Positions 6,846 to 16,311 of a stretch of DNA of 64,000 nt are shown piece after piece. The stretch's first letter is position 1. Every line of letters begins with the position of its first letter. Below the pieces are notes generated by a model that searched no databases, was not told where the DNA came from, and saw only the letters and a program-made list of their open reading frames with translations. The translations under genes were made by a program, and so were the position numbers. The stretch lies in NCBI GenBank assembly GCA_022563255.1, contig JADFNS010000003.1, positions 62,001 to 126,000 of the forward strand. Direction: 5' to 3'. This DNA is from Pseudomonadota bacterium. Lineage in GTDB: Bacteria > Pseudomonadota > Gammaproteobacteria > Steroidobacterales > Woeseiaceae.

Positions 6846-9716
6846 TCAGCCCAGCCACTCATTCCAGACCGAGGCTACGAATTCTCGCTCGGCCGCGAAG
6901 CGTCGCGCATCACACATCGGAGCCCGGCCATCAAGAACGAGGTGATGCTGATGAAGCCGGAAGTCGCAGTAGATTTCCTGCAGGCGCCCACCGGTACTTC
7001 GTTCAAGCAGGCCCGCCGCGACCAGCGCATCAAGTTGTCGAATGTTATCAGAGTAGACGATAACTTCAGGGTGCGAGGCCGATTCACGTAACACCATGTA
7101 TTGCACAAGAAATTCAATATCCCCTATACCACCACGTGCATGCTTTAAGTCAAAGCTGGACGCGTCACTCCGATCAAGCTCTTTGCGCATCTTACGGCGC
7201 ATGGCGATAACGTCGACGCGCAAATTGTCACGTCGAATCCTGGCTGTCAGCGTCTCCCGGCGTATGCGCTCGAATTCGCGCGCCACTTGTTCGCTTCCGG
7301 CAAGAGCACGCGCCCGCAGCAGCGCCTGATGTTCCCACGTCCAGGCGTTTTCGTCCTGATAGCGCTCGAACGCCTCGGTGCTCGTTACGAGGAGTCCGGA
7401 ACGACCATCCGGGCGCAAGCGCATATCGATTTCGTAGAGCTCGCCGGATCCGGTCTGGGTCGTCAGAAAGTGCACGAGACGCCGCACCAGGCGACCAAAG
7501 AACATTGAATTGTCGAGCGGTTTTTTGCCGTCCGTCATTTGCTCGCTACCCTTCGAGTCGTGCAAAAACACGATATCGAGATCGGAGCCGTAGGACAGCT
7601 CTAGCCCCCCAAGCTTGCCGTAGCCAACGATGCCAAATCCCGCATCGTGGGTAACACCGTCAACGACATAGCGCGGTACGCCATGGCGAGCTTGCAGATC
7701 GTCCCAGGCGACTCGCAACGCTTCATCCAATACGGCTTCGGCAAGCCAGGTCAAGCCGTCGCTGACCTTCATAATGGGCAATGTGCCGTTGAAGTCTGCG
7801 ACCGCTATTCGAAACGTTGTCGCGCGCTGGTACTGTGCAATGGACTGCATTTGCCTTTCGCTGTCCGTTTGCGCTTCGTTTTCAAGCCGTTGCCGCAATT
7901 CGCCGACAAGGTCCTCTTTGGTCACTTGTTCCGAATAAATACCTGCATCAAGCAACTCGTCCAAAAGTACCGGGTAACGCGCCATCTGGTCGGCGATGAC
8001 TTGACTTCGCTCGCAGAGATTCACGAGTTTCGACAAGGCCTGTCGGTTCTCGTTAAGCAAGGCGATATAAGCGCTACGCCGCAAAATGCTTTCTGTAACG
8101 GCGAGCGTGCGCGTCAGCGCTGGCAGCGGTCGCTCGACGTCCGCAACCAGATCGAGCAGCTCTGGAATGAAACGCTGCAGTCGCCTGCCAGCTATCGCAT
8201 CGATCTGCTTTATCGCGGCCAAATTCGCAAACGCGACGATTTTCTCAGCAAGAGCCGGCGCACTGTCGCCGAACAGCGCCTGCAGTTCGTCCGACCATTG
8301 CGGTTCGCCTGCGCCGGACTCCCAAAGCACGCCAAATACCTGCCACCTGGGACTTTCGTTACTTTGACCGCGAAACGCGATTGCATCGAATTGCCGCGAC
8401 ACTGCATCGCGATGCCGGTCAAGCTCGCCGACAAGTTCATCCCAACTGTCGTGGCCCATCGCCAGGCACAGTCTTGCCCGGTCAATATCGGTTTCCGGCA
8501 GATCGTGCGTTTGCTGATCACGAATCGCCTGCATGAAATTCTCGAGCCGACGCAGATAGCGATAGGCAAGCCGCAATTCCTGCGCGCCGGCCGCTGTCAA
8601 GCCGCGATCACTGACCAGCTTTGGCAGTACTTGTTGCAGTTCGCTGGTCTGCAGTTCGGGCTCACCGCCGCCGCGCACGAGTTGCAATGTCTGCACGATA
8701 AATTCCGCTTCGCGAATGCCGCCGGGCCCAAGCTTGATGTTGTCCTTCAGTTCCCGCCGACGAACCTCCGCGGCGATCATCGCCTGCATTTCCCGCAGCG
8801 ATTCAAAAACGCCGTAATCAAGATAGCGTCGATACACGAACGGTTGAATCAGATTTATGTTCAGGTCATCAAGAACCTGTTGCCGGGGCTGCGACCCGAC
8901 CACTCTGGCCTTGATGTATGCGTATCGCTCCCAGTCGCGACCGTGTTGCAACAAATAGGATTCCAACGCCGCAAAACTAACCACGGGTGGCCCACTGTCA
9001 CCAAACGGGCGCAACCGGGTATCGACGCGAAACACAAAACCGTCGACAGTGACTTCGTCGAGCAACGCGATGATCTGCCGGGACAGGCGCGTGAAGTACT
9101 CTTGCGCGCTGAGCTTGCTGGCGCCGTCCGTCTCTCCGTTCTGCGCATAACAAAAGACAAGGTCTATATCCGACGAAAAATTCAACTCTCGCCCGCCGAG
9201 CTTGCCCATGCCCAAAATCACGAGTGGGACGACATCACCGGCCGGATTCCGTAGCCGTCCATAGCGCGGTTCCAGATGGCTTTCCGAGTATCGAGTCGCG
9301 GCGTCCAGCAACCGGTCAGCCAACGTCGAAAGCTGCTGCAGCGTTTCGTCAAGATCGGCAAGCCGGTGCACCTCACGCCAAAGAATTCGTAGCAGGGCCT
9401 GGTTGCGAAAACGGCGCAGCCGAGACTTGATTTCGCCCTTGTCCGAATCGCTGGCGGCTATTGCCTCGACGAACGTGTTGAGGATCTGGTCATCGACTTT
9501 GTTCGAAAAAGTGGCAACATTTTGAATAAACCATTCGTGCTCGCGCAACAACACGTTCCCGGCAAATTCACTGCATGCAACGAGCCGGGAAACGGGAGCA
9601 ACAAGATTGTTCGCCAATGCAAGTTTTTTATCGGCCAGCTTTTCGAACCAGAGATCAACAGCCGACTGCAGATCTGCGGATAAATCAGCTGGATGATGAT
9701 CCACGGACGTCCCCAT
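6846..9716 (-). CDS. glnE: Bifunctional glutamine synthetase adenylyltransferase/deadenylase
   Basis: GlnE covalently adenylylates and deadenylylates glutamine synthetase in response to PII and glutamine. Two nucleotidyltransferase domains are visible, each with the G-K-L-G-G and paired-Asp motif: GMGKLGGRELNFSSDIDLV near residue 170 and GYGKLGGLELSYGSDLDIV near residue 680. Each is followed by its helical domain (GPGGIREAEFIVQ; HARGGIGDIEFLVQ). The 956-aa length is full. The ORF track shows a 535-aa antisense frame inside it, which is a shadow. It is likely transcribed ahead of the zinc-finger and heptose genes. Confidence 0.95.
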   Translation of the reverse strand: MGTSVDHHPADLSADLQSAVDLWFEKLADKKLALANNLVAPVSRLVACSEFAGNVLLREHEWFIQNVATFSNKVDDQILNTFVEAIAASDSDKGEIKSRLRRFRNQALLRILWREVHRLADLDETLQQLSTLADRLLDAATRYSESHLEPRYGRLRNPAGDVVPLVILGMGKLGGRELNFSSDIDLVFCYAQNGETDGASKLSAQEYFTRLSRQIIALLDEVTVDGFVFRVDTRLRPFGDSGPPVVSFAALESYLLQHGRDWERYAYIKARVVGSQPRQQVLDDLNINLIQPFVYRRYLDYGVFESLREMQAMIAAEVRRRELKDNIKLGPGGIREAEFIVQTLQLVRGGGEPELQTSELQQVLPKLVSDRGLTAAGAQELRLAYRYLRRLENFMQAIRDQQTHDLPETDIDRARLCLAMGHDSWDELVGELDRHRDAVSRQFDAIAFRGQSNESPRWQVFGVLWESGAGEPQWSDELQALFGDSAPALAEKIVAFANLAAIKQIDAIAGRRLQRFIPELLDLVADVERPLPALTRTLAVTESILRRSAYIALLNENRQALSKLVNLCERSQVIADQMARYPVLLDELLDAGIYSEQVTKEDLVGELRQRLENEAQTDSERQMQSIAQYQRATTFRIAVADFNGTLPIMKVSDGLTWLAEAVLDEALRVAWDDLQARHGVPRYVVDGVTHDAGFGIVGYGKLGGLELSYGSDLDIVFLHDSKGSEQMTDGKKPLDNSMFFGRLVRRLVHFLTTQTGSGELYEIDMRLRPDGRSGLLVTSTEAFERYQDENAWTWEHQALLRARALAGSEQVAREFERIRRETLTARIRRDNLRVDVIAMRRKMRKELDRSDASSFDLKHARGGIGDIEFLVQYMVLRESASHPEVIVYSDNIRQLDALVAAGLLERSTGGRLQEIYCDFRLHQHHLVLDGRAPMCDARRFAAEREFVASVWNEWLG

Positions 9717-9791
9717 GCCCGCAGTCTAACTAAATTCCGGCTTGCAGCGGCGTCCCTCGCACGAGGACTGGAGGTCGATGATACCTGGCGA

Positions 9792-12008
9792 CTATCCCGT
9801 GGACGAAGATGTCATATTGCTGAGGTCGGACAGCACGGAATCCAGTTTGACCGGTTTGCCGATGATGTGACCCTGTGCGAAATCGACGCCAATTTTGGCC
9901 AGCAGTTTACGTGTGTCGTCGGTCTCTACATATTCGGCAACTGTCTTTAAGTCCATCACTTTCGCAACTTGCGTAATAGCGGTCACCATCGATTCTGAGA
10001 TACGGTTTTCCGTGATATCCCGAATAAAGCTACCGTCGATCTTCAGCGTATCGACGTTGAAGTTCTTGAGATACGCGAACGAACTCAAGCCGGCGCCGAA
10101 ATCGTCCAGCGCAATTTCGCAACCGAGCTCGCGGAGCCTGTCAATGAAAGATTGGGCTTTCCGGCTGTTCGAAACCGCCGCCGATTCAGTAATCTCGAAA
10201 CACAGCGACGTTGGTGACAGACCGCTTTGCTCAATCTCTCCCTCGATAAACTTCAGGATGTCGTCATCGCCTAAAGACTGCCCCGACAGGTTGATCGCGA
10301 ACACCGCGCTTTGTCCATGAACAAATTCACGAACGCCGGCAAGCTTCTCAATCGTATTCGACACCACCCAGCGATCGATTTGCGGCATCATGCGATATCG
10401 TTCGGCCGCAGACATCAGCGCGTCCATGGGGATATAGCCGCCGGCGCCGTCACCCATTCGCAACAGCACTTCGTATTTTGGGTTTTTTGGCCCATCACCG
10501 AGGCTGGCAATCGGCTGCGCCAGCAATTCGAATTCATCGCTGTCTAGAGCCTGCTGAATCTGCGTGACAAGCTGCATGTCATCGTAGCGTCGCATGGCGC
10601 TGCGATTGTCTTCTTCATAAATTTCAATGCGATCCCGACCGTGTTCTTTCGCCGCTTCGCAGGCCATGCGCGCCGCCGTCAACACGTTGCCCACATGCCA
10701 GCTACTAAGCGTAAATTCGGCGATGCCGACACTCATGGTGACCTGCAACGACTTATCGCCGTCGAGGTACCGCAATGCCCCGGTTTTCTTTTGCACGGCG
10801 TTCGCATAATTCAATGCGGCATTTGTATCTGCGTGCGTCAGCAGCATGCAGAAATCGTCGCCCGTCAATCGAGACAACACGCCGCTCTTGGGCAGGTCCT
10901 CTTCAAGCAAGCTGGCGAACCGCAATATGACTTCGTCGCCAGCTTTGCGGCCGAAAGTGTCGTTCACCAACTGCAGATTGTCGAGGTCGAAATAGATGAT
11001 TTGATGCGCGTCCTGGCCGGTCGACAATGTGCCCAGCGACTCCTCCAGTTGAGCTTCGAATCCGGATCGATTCATTAATCCCGTCATTGCGTCGAAGGAC
11101 TGCTCAATGACGTACTCGACTTTGCGACGTATGTGCTGCATGAAGCGGCGATCGCTTTTGGTAAATTTTCTCTGGCCCACTCGCCCCAGCTGGGCAAGCA
11201 TCCCCTCCACATTGCCCTGCTTGTCGAGAATCGGGCACAGGAGCGCCTGATACCCCTGCCCGGCAGCATCGTTCGGGCCATCGACTGCAGGTATGTCAAA
11301 TATTACCGGCCGACGTTGGCCGTCGAGCTTGGGCAACAGCTGTTCGATCAGGTAACGATCCAGGACCTTGCGATTGACGTTTTTCCAGCTCGAGTGCGTC
11401 GCGCTGACGCGTATGCGTTTTGGGGGAATCAGCAATACGCTGTAGTTGATGCCGAGGAAACGGCCACTGCGACCCACCAGCTGTGCCAGGCCGGAATGAC
11501 GGCGCGCCTCACCGTGAATCTTCTCGTCCACCTCGTAAACGAGCTCCAGCTCACTCTCAAGCTCGCGGGATTTTCGCTTGAGGCTACGCAGCTTCGCGCC
11601 TATCCGCAGAATCTCGCCTATCACTTCGATCGCGGGCTCGAGAATACCCTTCAGGAGGCTCGGGTTGAGGGCGGACGACTTGCCGTCGTTTCTTGAAAAC
11701 AGAGTCACCAGAATCCCGATGATTTGCCGCTGCTCGTCGTAAACAGGTAATGCTAAAGCCGTACGGCCCGAGGGCAGCGTCCGCCGCAATATCTCCTTTT
11801 CTGCACCCAGGTTTTCGATTATTTCCTGCGGCAAATCGGCGATAAAGCTGTCGATCTCGTAATCTTCCGCGCCGTCGCTGGTCCAGAGGCATTCCCGTCC
11901 CTGGTCATAAAAGCAGAACAGCTTTGCCCTGGGCACGAGGGAATTCAGCAAAGCGCCGGCTTTGCTGATGTTCTTCCGCGCTGATAGACGGTAAACGTCG
12001 GCTGACAC
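9792..12008 (-). CDS. GAF-like / degenerate GGDEF / EAL c-di-GMP phosphodiesterase
   Basis: The N-terminal ~330 residues look like one or two GAF-type sensory folds joined by a coiled coil (SLKRKSRELESELELVYEVDE). A GGDEF domain follows in which the signature reads RLTGDDF, so it is probably not an active cyclase. The C-terminal EAL domain keeps EVLLR, the INLSG Asn, EITES, DDFGAG, KIDGSF, VAEYVE and QGHIIGKP, so c-di-GMP hydrolysis is expected. The ORF track begins at a TTG; a GTG five codons later (12008) has CTGGAG well placed before it and is preferred. No membrane segment is seen, so it is probably cytoplasmic. It could act on the pool sensed by the riboswitch at 31.6 kb (inference). Confidence 0.85.
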   Translation of the reverse strand: MSADVYRLSARKNISKAGALLNSLVPRAKLFCFYDQGRECLWTSDGAEDYEIDSFIADLPQEIIENLGAEKEILRRTLPSGRTALALPVYDEQRQIIGILVTLFSRNDGKSSALNPSLLKGILEPAIEVIGEILRIGAKLRSLKRKSRELESELELVYEVDEKIHGEARRHSGLAQLVGRSGRFLGINYSVLLIPPKRIRVSATHSSWKNVNRKVLDRYLIEQLLPKLDGQRRPVIFDIPAVDGPNDAAGQGYQALLCPILDKQGNVEGMLAQLGRVGQRKFTKSDRRFMQHIRRKVEYVIEQSFDAMTGLMNRSGFEAQLEESLGTLSTGQDAHQIIYFDLDNLQLVNDTFGRKAGDEVILRFASLLEEDLPKSGVLSRLTGDDFCMLLTHADTNAALNYANAVQKKTGALRYLDGDKSLQVTMSVGIAEFTLSSWHVGNVLTAARMACEAAKEHGRDRIEIYEEDNRSAMRRYDDMQLVTQIQQALDSDEFELLAQPIASLGDGPKNPKYEVLLRMGDGAGGYIPMDALMSAAERYRMMPQIDRWVVSNTIEKLAGVREFVHGQSAVFAINLSGQSLGDDDILKFIEGEIEQSGLSPTSLCFEITESAAVSNSRKAQSFIDRLRELGCEIALDDFGAGLSSFAYLKNFNVDTLKIDGSFIRDITENRISESMVTAITQVAKVMDLKTVAEYVETDDTRKLLAKIGVDFAQGHIIGKPVKLDSVLSDLSNMTSSSTG

Positions 12009-12100
12009 GTAGACTCCAGGCAAAAAATCGGTTCAATTCAGTGCCCTACGATGCCAGCAGAAGCGCCTATGTGCTGTGACTTATGTCTCAGGTGCCGTTA

Positions 12101-13054
12101 TTACTGGGTTTCCAGCCAGTCGTCATCAGAGCCCTCATTGACGCCTTCGAAAAGCGGCGTACTGAGATAGCGCTCGCCCGTATCGGGCAGCATCGCCAGT
12201 ATCACGGCGCCTTTGGACGCTTTGTCGGCCACGACTAAAGCTGCAGCCAGCGTAGCTCCCGACGAAATTCCGGCGAAAATACCCTCTTTGAAGGCGAGTT
12301 CGCGCGCCACCTCAATCGCGACCTCGTCGCTAATGGGGATCAGGTCGTCAAAAATATCGCGATTCAGGACCTGTGGAATGAAATCCGGCGTCCAGCCCTG
12401 AATTTTGTGTGGCGCCCAATCCTTGCCCGCCAGCAGCGCCGCCGCGGCAGGTTCAGTGGCGACAATCCTGATGTCAGGACGCGCAACCTTTAGCACTTCG
12501 CCGGCACCGGTCATCGTGCCACCCGTTCCGTACCCGGTAACCCAATAGTCGAGCCGCTTACCTGCAAAATCGACGAGGATTTCGGGGCCGGTCGTATGGC
12601 GGTGATATTCCGGGTTCGCTTCATTTTCGAATTGCCGCGCAAGAAACCAGCCGTATTTCTCCGCGAGCTCTGCGGCCTTCTTCACCATGCCCGTACCACG
12701 CTCAGCGGCCGGCGTAAGAATTACCTTGGCTCCCATGCCGCGCATGATTTTACGGCGCTCAACGGAAAAGGAGTCCGCCATCGTTGCCACAAATTGATGG
12801 CCCTTGGCCGCGCACACCATCGCCAGCGAAATTCCCGTGTTGCCCGAAGTCGCCTCAACAACCGTCTGCCCCGGTTTCAACGTGCCGCGTTTATAGGCAT
12901 CGTTGATGATCGCGAGAGCCAGGCGATCTTTGACCGACGCCAGCGGATTGAAAGATTCAACTTTGACGTACAGATCAACGTGCTCAGGTCCCATATTGTT
13001 CAGCCGCACGATCGGCGTATTGCCGATGGTTTCCAAAATGTTGTTGTAGATCAT
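12101..13054 (-). CDS. cysK: Cysteine synthase (O-acetylserine sulfhydrylase)
   Basis: This PLP enzyme makes cysteine from O-acetylserine and sulfide. The PLP lysine lies in PLASVKDR near residue 43, the substrate loop in EATSGNTGIS, the phosphate-binding loop in TGYGTGGTMTG, and the late motif in GISSGATLAA. Length (317 aa) is normal. Gene and divergent cysB are separated by 149 bases, a classic arrangement in which CysB and N-acetylserine regulate cysK. CysK versus CysM cannot be settled with certainty. Confidence 0.9.
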   Translation of the reverse strand: MIYNNILETIGNTPIVRLNNMGPEHVDLYVKVESFNPLASVKDRLALAIINDAYKRGTLKPGQTVVEATSGNTGISLAMVCAAKGHQFVATMADSFSVERRKIMRGMGAKVILTPAAERGTGMVKKAAELAEKYGWFLARQFENEANPEYHRHTTGPEILVDFAGKRLDYWVTGYGTGGTMTGAGEVLKVARPDIRIVATEPAAAALLAGKDWAPHKIQGWTPDFIPQVLNRDIFDDLIPISDEVAIEVARELAFKEGIFAGISSGATLAAALVVADKASKGAVILAMLPDTGERYLSTPLFEGVNEGSDDDWLETQ

Positions 13055-13203
13055 TTTATTGGCCTTTGTTCCGAGATTCTGTAACTGTATTAAGAATCTG
13101 CTGTACGTTGCAAGAGGTCCAGACTCCGCTTAAGTCGGTAACGATTGAAACTGACGGCAATAAACCTTGTCACAAGCTTGAACAACCCAACTTAATTTCT
13201 CAG

Positions 13204-14214
13204 ATGAAACTGCAACAACTCAAATACCTGCTGGCCATTGTTGATAACGGTCTCAACATCACCGCAGCGGCTGAGCGCATGTACACGAGCCAGCCCGGCG
13301 TCAGCAAACAGCTCAAGTTGCTCGAGGAAGAACTGGGTTTGCAACTCTTCACGCGCAAAGGCAAGAGTCTGGGCGACATTACGGCGGCAGGCCACCAGGT
13401 CATTGACCGCGCCAGAATCATCATGCGCGAAGCCGAGAATATCCGCACGCTGGCTGCGGACTACTTTCAGGAAGAAGAAGGCTCGCTGTCGATCGCGACC
13501 ACCCACACGCAGGCTCGCTATGTGCTGCCGGATATTGTTGCGGAATTCCGCAAACGATACCCCAAGGTCGATCTGCACCTGCACCAGGGAACGTCTGAGC
13601 AAATTGCCGACATGATGTCCGCGCAGGACATCGACTTCGCCATAGCAACTGGATCGGCGGAATTATTCAGTGGCCTGATATTGGTGCCCAGCTATCGATG
13701 GGACCGTTCAATCGTCGTTCCAAAGGGTCACGAACTCACCAGGCTGGACCACAAGCTCACGTTGCACGATCTTGCGCGGTATCCGCTCGTCACCTATGTC
13801 TTCAGCTTCGGGGGGCAGTCGTCACTTAAGCGGGCATTTGCGAACGAGGGCCTGGAACCGGACGTCGTGTTTACAGCGCGTGACGCGGATGTGATCAAGA
13901 CTTATGTGCGCATGGGACTGGGCGTCGGGATCGTCGCGAGCATGGCCGCCGATTGCAGCGACCGCAAAGATCTGGAAGTCATCGACGCCGAGGGTCTGTT
14001 TCCACGGAGCACCACGTGGATCGGCTACCGCAAAGACGCCGTATTGCGTCGTTTCATGTTCGATTTCCTGAAATTGTTCGCGCCGCATATCTCGGCGCAG
14101 CAACTGGATGAAATCCGTCGCGCCACATCGCAGTCGGACATTGATGAACTCTTCGATGCTTCTGAATTGCCCGTTCGTGGCGGCTGCGCTGACGGCGTTA
14201 ATGCGGCGACTTAA
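13204..14214 (+). CDS. cysB: LysR-family transcriptional regulator, CysB type
   Basis: This is the activator of sulfur-assimilation genes. The true start is the ATG at 13204 (MKLQQLKYLL); the 46 extra residues in the ORF track are translated intergenic DNA. The helix-turn-helix spans residues 1-60 (NITAAAERMYTSQPGVSKQL). The effector domain contains TTHTQARYVLP, HQGTSEQIADM and VKTY-like RDADVIKTYVRMGLGVGIV, all CysB/Cbl hallmarks. It is divergent from cysK. No strong Shine-Dalgarno is visible before this ATG. The 336-aa length is near the family norm. Confidence 0.9.
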   Translation: MKLQQLKYLLAIVDNGLNITAAAERMYTSQPGVSKQLKLLEEELGLQLFTRKGKSLGDITAAGHQVIDRARIIMREAENIRTLAADYFQEEEGSLSIATTHTQARYVLPDIVAEFRKRYPKVDLHLHQGTSEQIADMMSAQDIDFAIATGSAELFSGLILVPSYRWDRSIVVPKGHELTRLDHKLTLHDLARYPLVTYVFSFGGQSSLKRAFANEGLEPDVVFTARDADVIKTYVRMGLGVGIVASMAADCSDRKDLEVIDAEGLFPRSTTWIGYRKDAVLRRFMFDFLKLFAPHISAQQLDEIRRATSQSDIDELFDASELPVRGGCADGVNAAT

Positions 14215-14229
14215 ATTGCCCGAGCCGTG

Positions 14230-14817
14230 TTAATAAATACGGATGCCACCGTGGCGCAGACGGCTGCGCCGATCGACCCACCATAGTCCCAGTGCGAATC
14301 CGGCGATCAGGCAAACACCGGTCGCGCCAGCCACCCAACTCACCGGCAGGCTGCCCTTGTAGCGATCCTGGATTCCCTGAAAACCCGAAATATTTTCCTC
14401 GAGTTCAGCATTGAGAGCGTCAGCGTCGTTAAGCCTCTCTTTGAGCTGTGCGGCATCGTTTTTCAGCGCCTCGATCGTTGCCGCCGGTCCGGCAAACGCC
14501 CGCTTCAGTTCTTCCAGTTCAGTCGCCAACGCGTCGCGCTGCGCAATCGTCTCGGCAACAATCAATTTGGCGGGTTTGTCGCTGACCAGATACGCCGCTT
14601 TGACCCAACCCTCGGTCTCGTTTGGCAGTCGCACATTGGCATAATTTCGATCGCGAGTGAGAATCTCCATCGCCTGACCACTCTCCAGCATCCGCAACGG
14701 TCGCCCACTGGTGTCCGCTGCCTCATAGAGTCCGAGTCGCAGATTGTCCGTAACGTAAGCCGTCTCCGCCACCGCGATCAGCGGCAGCAGCGCCAAAAAA
14801 CCAATAATCAGACGCAT
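14230..14817 (-). CDS. SH3-domain membrane protein, YgiM/TIGR04211 type
   Basis: The protein has a signal peptide (MRLIIGFLALLPLIAVAETAYV), a bacterial SH3 domain (about residues 20-85, with SGQAMEILTRDRNYANVRL and TEGWVKAAYL), a coiled coil (residues about 90-150, ETIAQRDALATELEELKR), and a C-terminal membrane helix followed by a basic tail (WWVDRRSRLRHGG). That order is the YgiM family arrangement. Function is not established; a periplasmic peptide or cell-wall binding role anchored in the inner membrane is likely. It converges with cysB 15 bases away. Confidence 0.85.
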   Translation of the reverse strand: MRLIIGFLALLPLIAVAETAYVTDNLRLGLYEAADTSGRPLRMLESGQAMEILTRDRNYANVRLPNETEGWVKAAYLVSDKPAKLIVAETIAQRDALATELEELKRAFAGPAATIEALKNDAAQLKERLNDADALNAELEENISGFQGIQDRYKGSLPVSWVAGATGVCLIAGFALGLWWVDRRSRLRHGGIRIY

Positions 14818-14873
14818 CTTCCATCTCCATCGTTCGCGCCAAGTGTACTACAGCCAAGTCCGGCGCCTTCGAC

Positions 14874-16283
14874 CTATTGCTCGTACAACCAGCGCAGCAG
14901 CGCCTCCTGCACCTCATCACCGGGACCGCGGTGGATGTCCTCGTAGTTCTGCAACGCTACAACCGCGAAGCGGCGGCCCGAACGTGATTGCAAATATCCG
15001 GCGATTGCAGTGACGTGATCGAGCGAGCCCGTCTTGAGATGCGCCTTGCCAACCAGGTCCGTATTGCCGAATCGTCGCTTGAGCGTGCCGTCGAGGCCGG
15101 AAATCGCCATCGACGCCAGGTACTCCGGCATATAGGGCTGTTGCCATGCGAATTGCAGCATCGCGATCATGTCCTTGGCGGTGGTGCGGGTATTTCTGGA
15201 CAGTCCCGCGCCGTTCTCGATTGCGGTGCTGGAGGACTCAAGCCCGTTGTCTGTCAGCCATCGCGAAATGACGGCTTTGCCGCTATCTTCGGTCCCGGGC
15301 GCGCCGTTTACCTCCGCTCCGAGCGTGTACAACAGTTGCCGCGCCATAACATTATTGCTGTGTTTGTTGACCCGGGCGATCATCTCGCTCAGCGGCAAAG
15401 ACCTGAAAGACAGAACCGGCGCGGCCTCTTGCTCTACAACGACATTGCGCCAGCCACCGTCGAATGTACCGCCTGACTCGCGCCACAGATAGCGAAACAG
15501 CCCGTGTACATACCGGTTGTGGCTGAGCACCGTCCTGTCCATTGCGTACCGCTTGCAAGCTGCGGGAAAACGCCCGGAAAACGTAACTTCATCGATACGG
15601 TCGTTCACTGAAATCGCGATACCGCGTTGATATCCGCGGCAACTGCCCGCCGCCAGCGTGAGCCGATTCCTGACGCGTATGTCATCCAATGGGGGGTCCA
15701 ACCAGATGTTGACAGCGTCGGCACGAGGATCCGGCTCGAACCAGTAACGTACAACCTTGAAGTTCATGAGCAGCGCATTCGGAGCGACGTTGTAGGCTCG
15801 CAGCGGCTGGTGATCGAAAGCGCCCGGATCGTAACTGCCGACGTCAAACCAGCTATCGTCCAGCAAGAGGTCGCCCCCTATTTCCCGAATTCCAGCGTGC
15901 CGAATTTCTCTCAGCAGTTGCCAGACGCGTTCGGTCACAAGAAACGGATCGCCGTAACCCTTGAGAACCAGATCGCCCTCCAGGCGCCCGTCTTTTATCT
16001 CGCCGTCCGCGTACACGTCGGTCCGCCATCGATAGGCGGGACCCAGCACGTCCAGCGCAACCAGTGTCGTGAGTAATTTTATGGTCGACGCCGGATTTCG
16101 CAGCTCGTCGCTGCGCCAGTCAAGAACGGTCGCACCCGTTGCGACATCCACGACCAATATGCTCAGGGTATCGTGCGGCACATGGCGTATGTCCAGAGCG
16201 CTGCGAACCTCAGGAGGCAGCTCTGTTTCAGCCGCCTGAACTGTTAATGCGAGCAATAGCACCGCGATCGAAAAACCTCTCAT
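14874..16283 (-). CDS. dacB: D-alanyl-D-alanine carboxypeptidase/endopeptidase, PBP4
   Basis: This periplasmic class C penicillin-binding protein trims and cleaves peptidoglycan peptides. The active-site S-x-x-K is in NPASTIKLL (about residues 66-69), S-x-N in HSNNVMAR, and K-T-G in HLKTGSLDH. The long insert between the first two motifs is typical of DacB. The track's start is a GTG; the ATG at 16283 (MRGFSIAVLLLALTVQAAE) begins a proper signal peptide and is chosen. The gene lies directly downstream of the sigma-54 activator gene, with 28 bases between that stop and the chosen start. Confidence 0.9.
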   Translation of the reverse strand: MRGFSIAVLLLALTVQAAETELPPEVRSALDIRHVPHDTLSILVVDVATGATVLDWRSDELRNPASTIKLLTTLVALDVLGPAYRWRTDVYADGEIKDGRLEGDLVLKGYGDPFLVTERVWQLLREIRHAGIREIGGDLLLDDSWFDVGSYDPGAFDHQPLRAYNVAPNALLMNFKVVRYWFEPDPRADAVNIWLDPPLDDIRVRNRLTLAAGSCRGYQRGIAISVNDRIDEVTFSGRFPAACKRYAMDRTVLSHNRYVHGLFRYLWRESGGTFDGGWRNVVVEQEAAPVLSFRSLPLSEMIARVNKHSNNVMARQLLYTLGAEVNGAPGTEDSGKAVISRWLTDNGLESSSTAIENGAGLSRNTRTTAKDMIAMLQFAWQQPYMPEYLASMAISGLDGTLKRRFGNTDLVGKAHLKTGSLDHVTAIAGYLQSRSGRRFAVVALQNYEDIHRGPGDEVQEALLRWLYEQ

Positions 16284-16311
16284 TCCGATAGTTCCACTTT
16301 GTCGGAATGAA

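Noticed and set aside
7647-9254. 535-aa plus-strand ORF inside glnE
   Set aside because: It is fully antisense to an unmistakable glnE and has no recognisable motif or signal; it is a shadow of high-GC codon bias.
13055-13203. A riboswitch or attenuator between cysK and cysB
   Set aside because: No conserved RNA elements or terminator-like stem with a T-run could be seen; the spacing fits a simple divergent promoter region.
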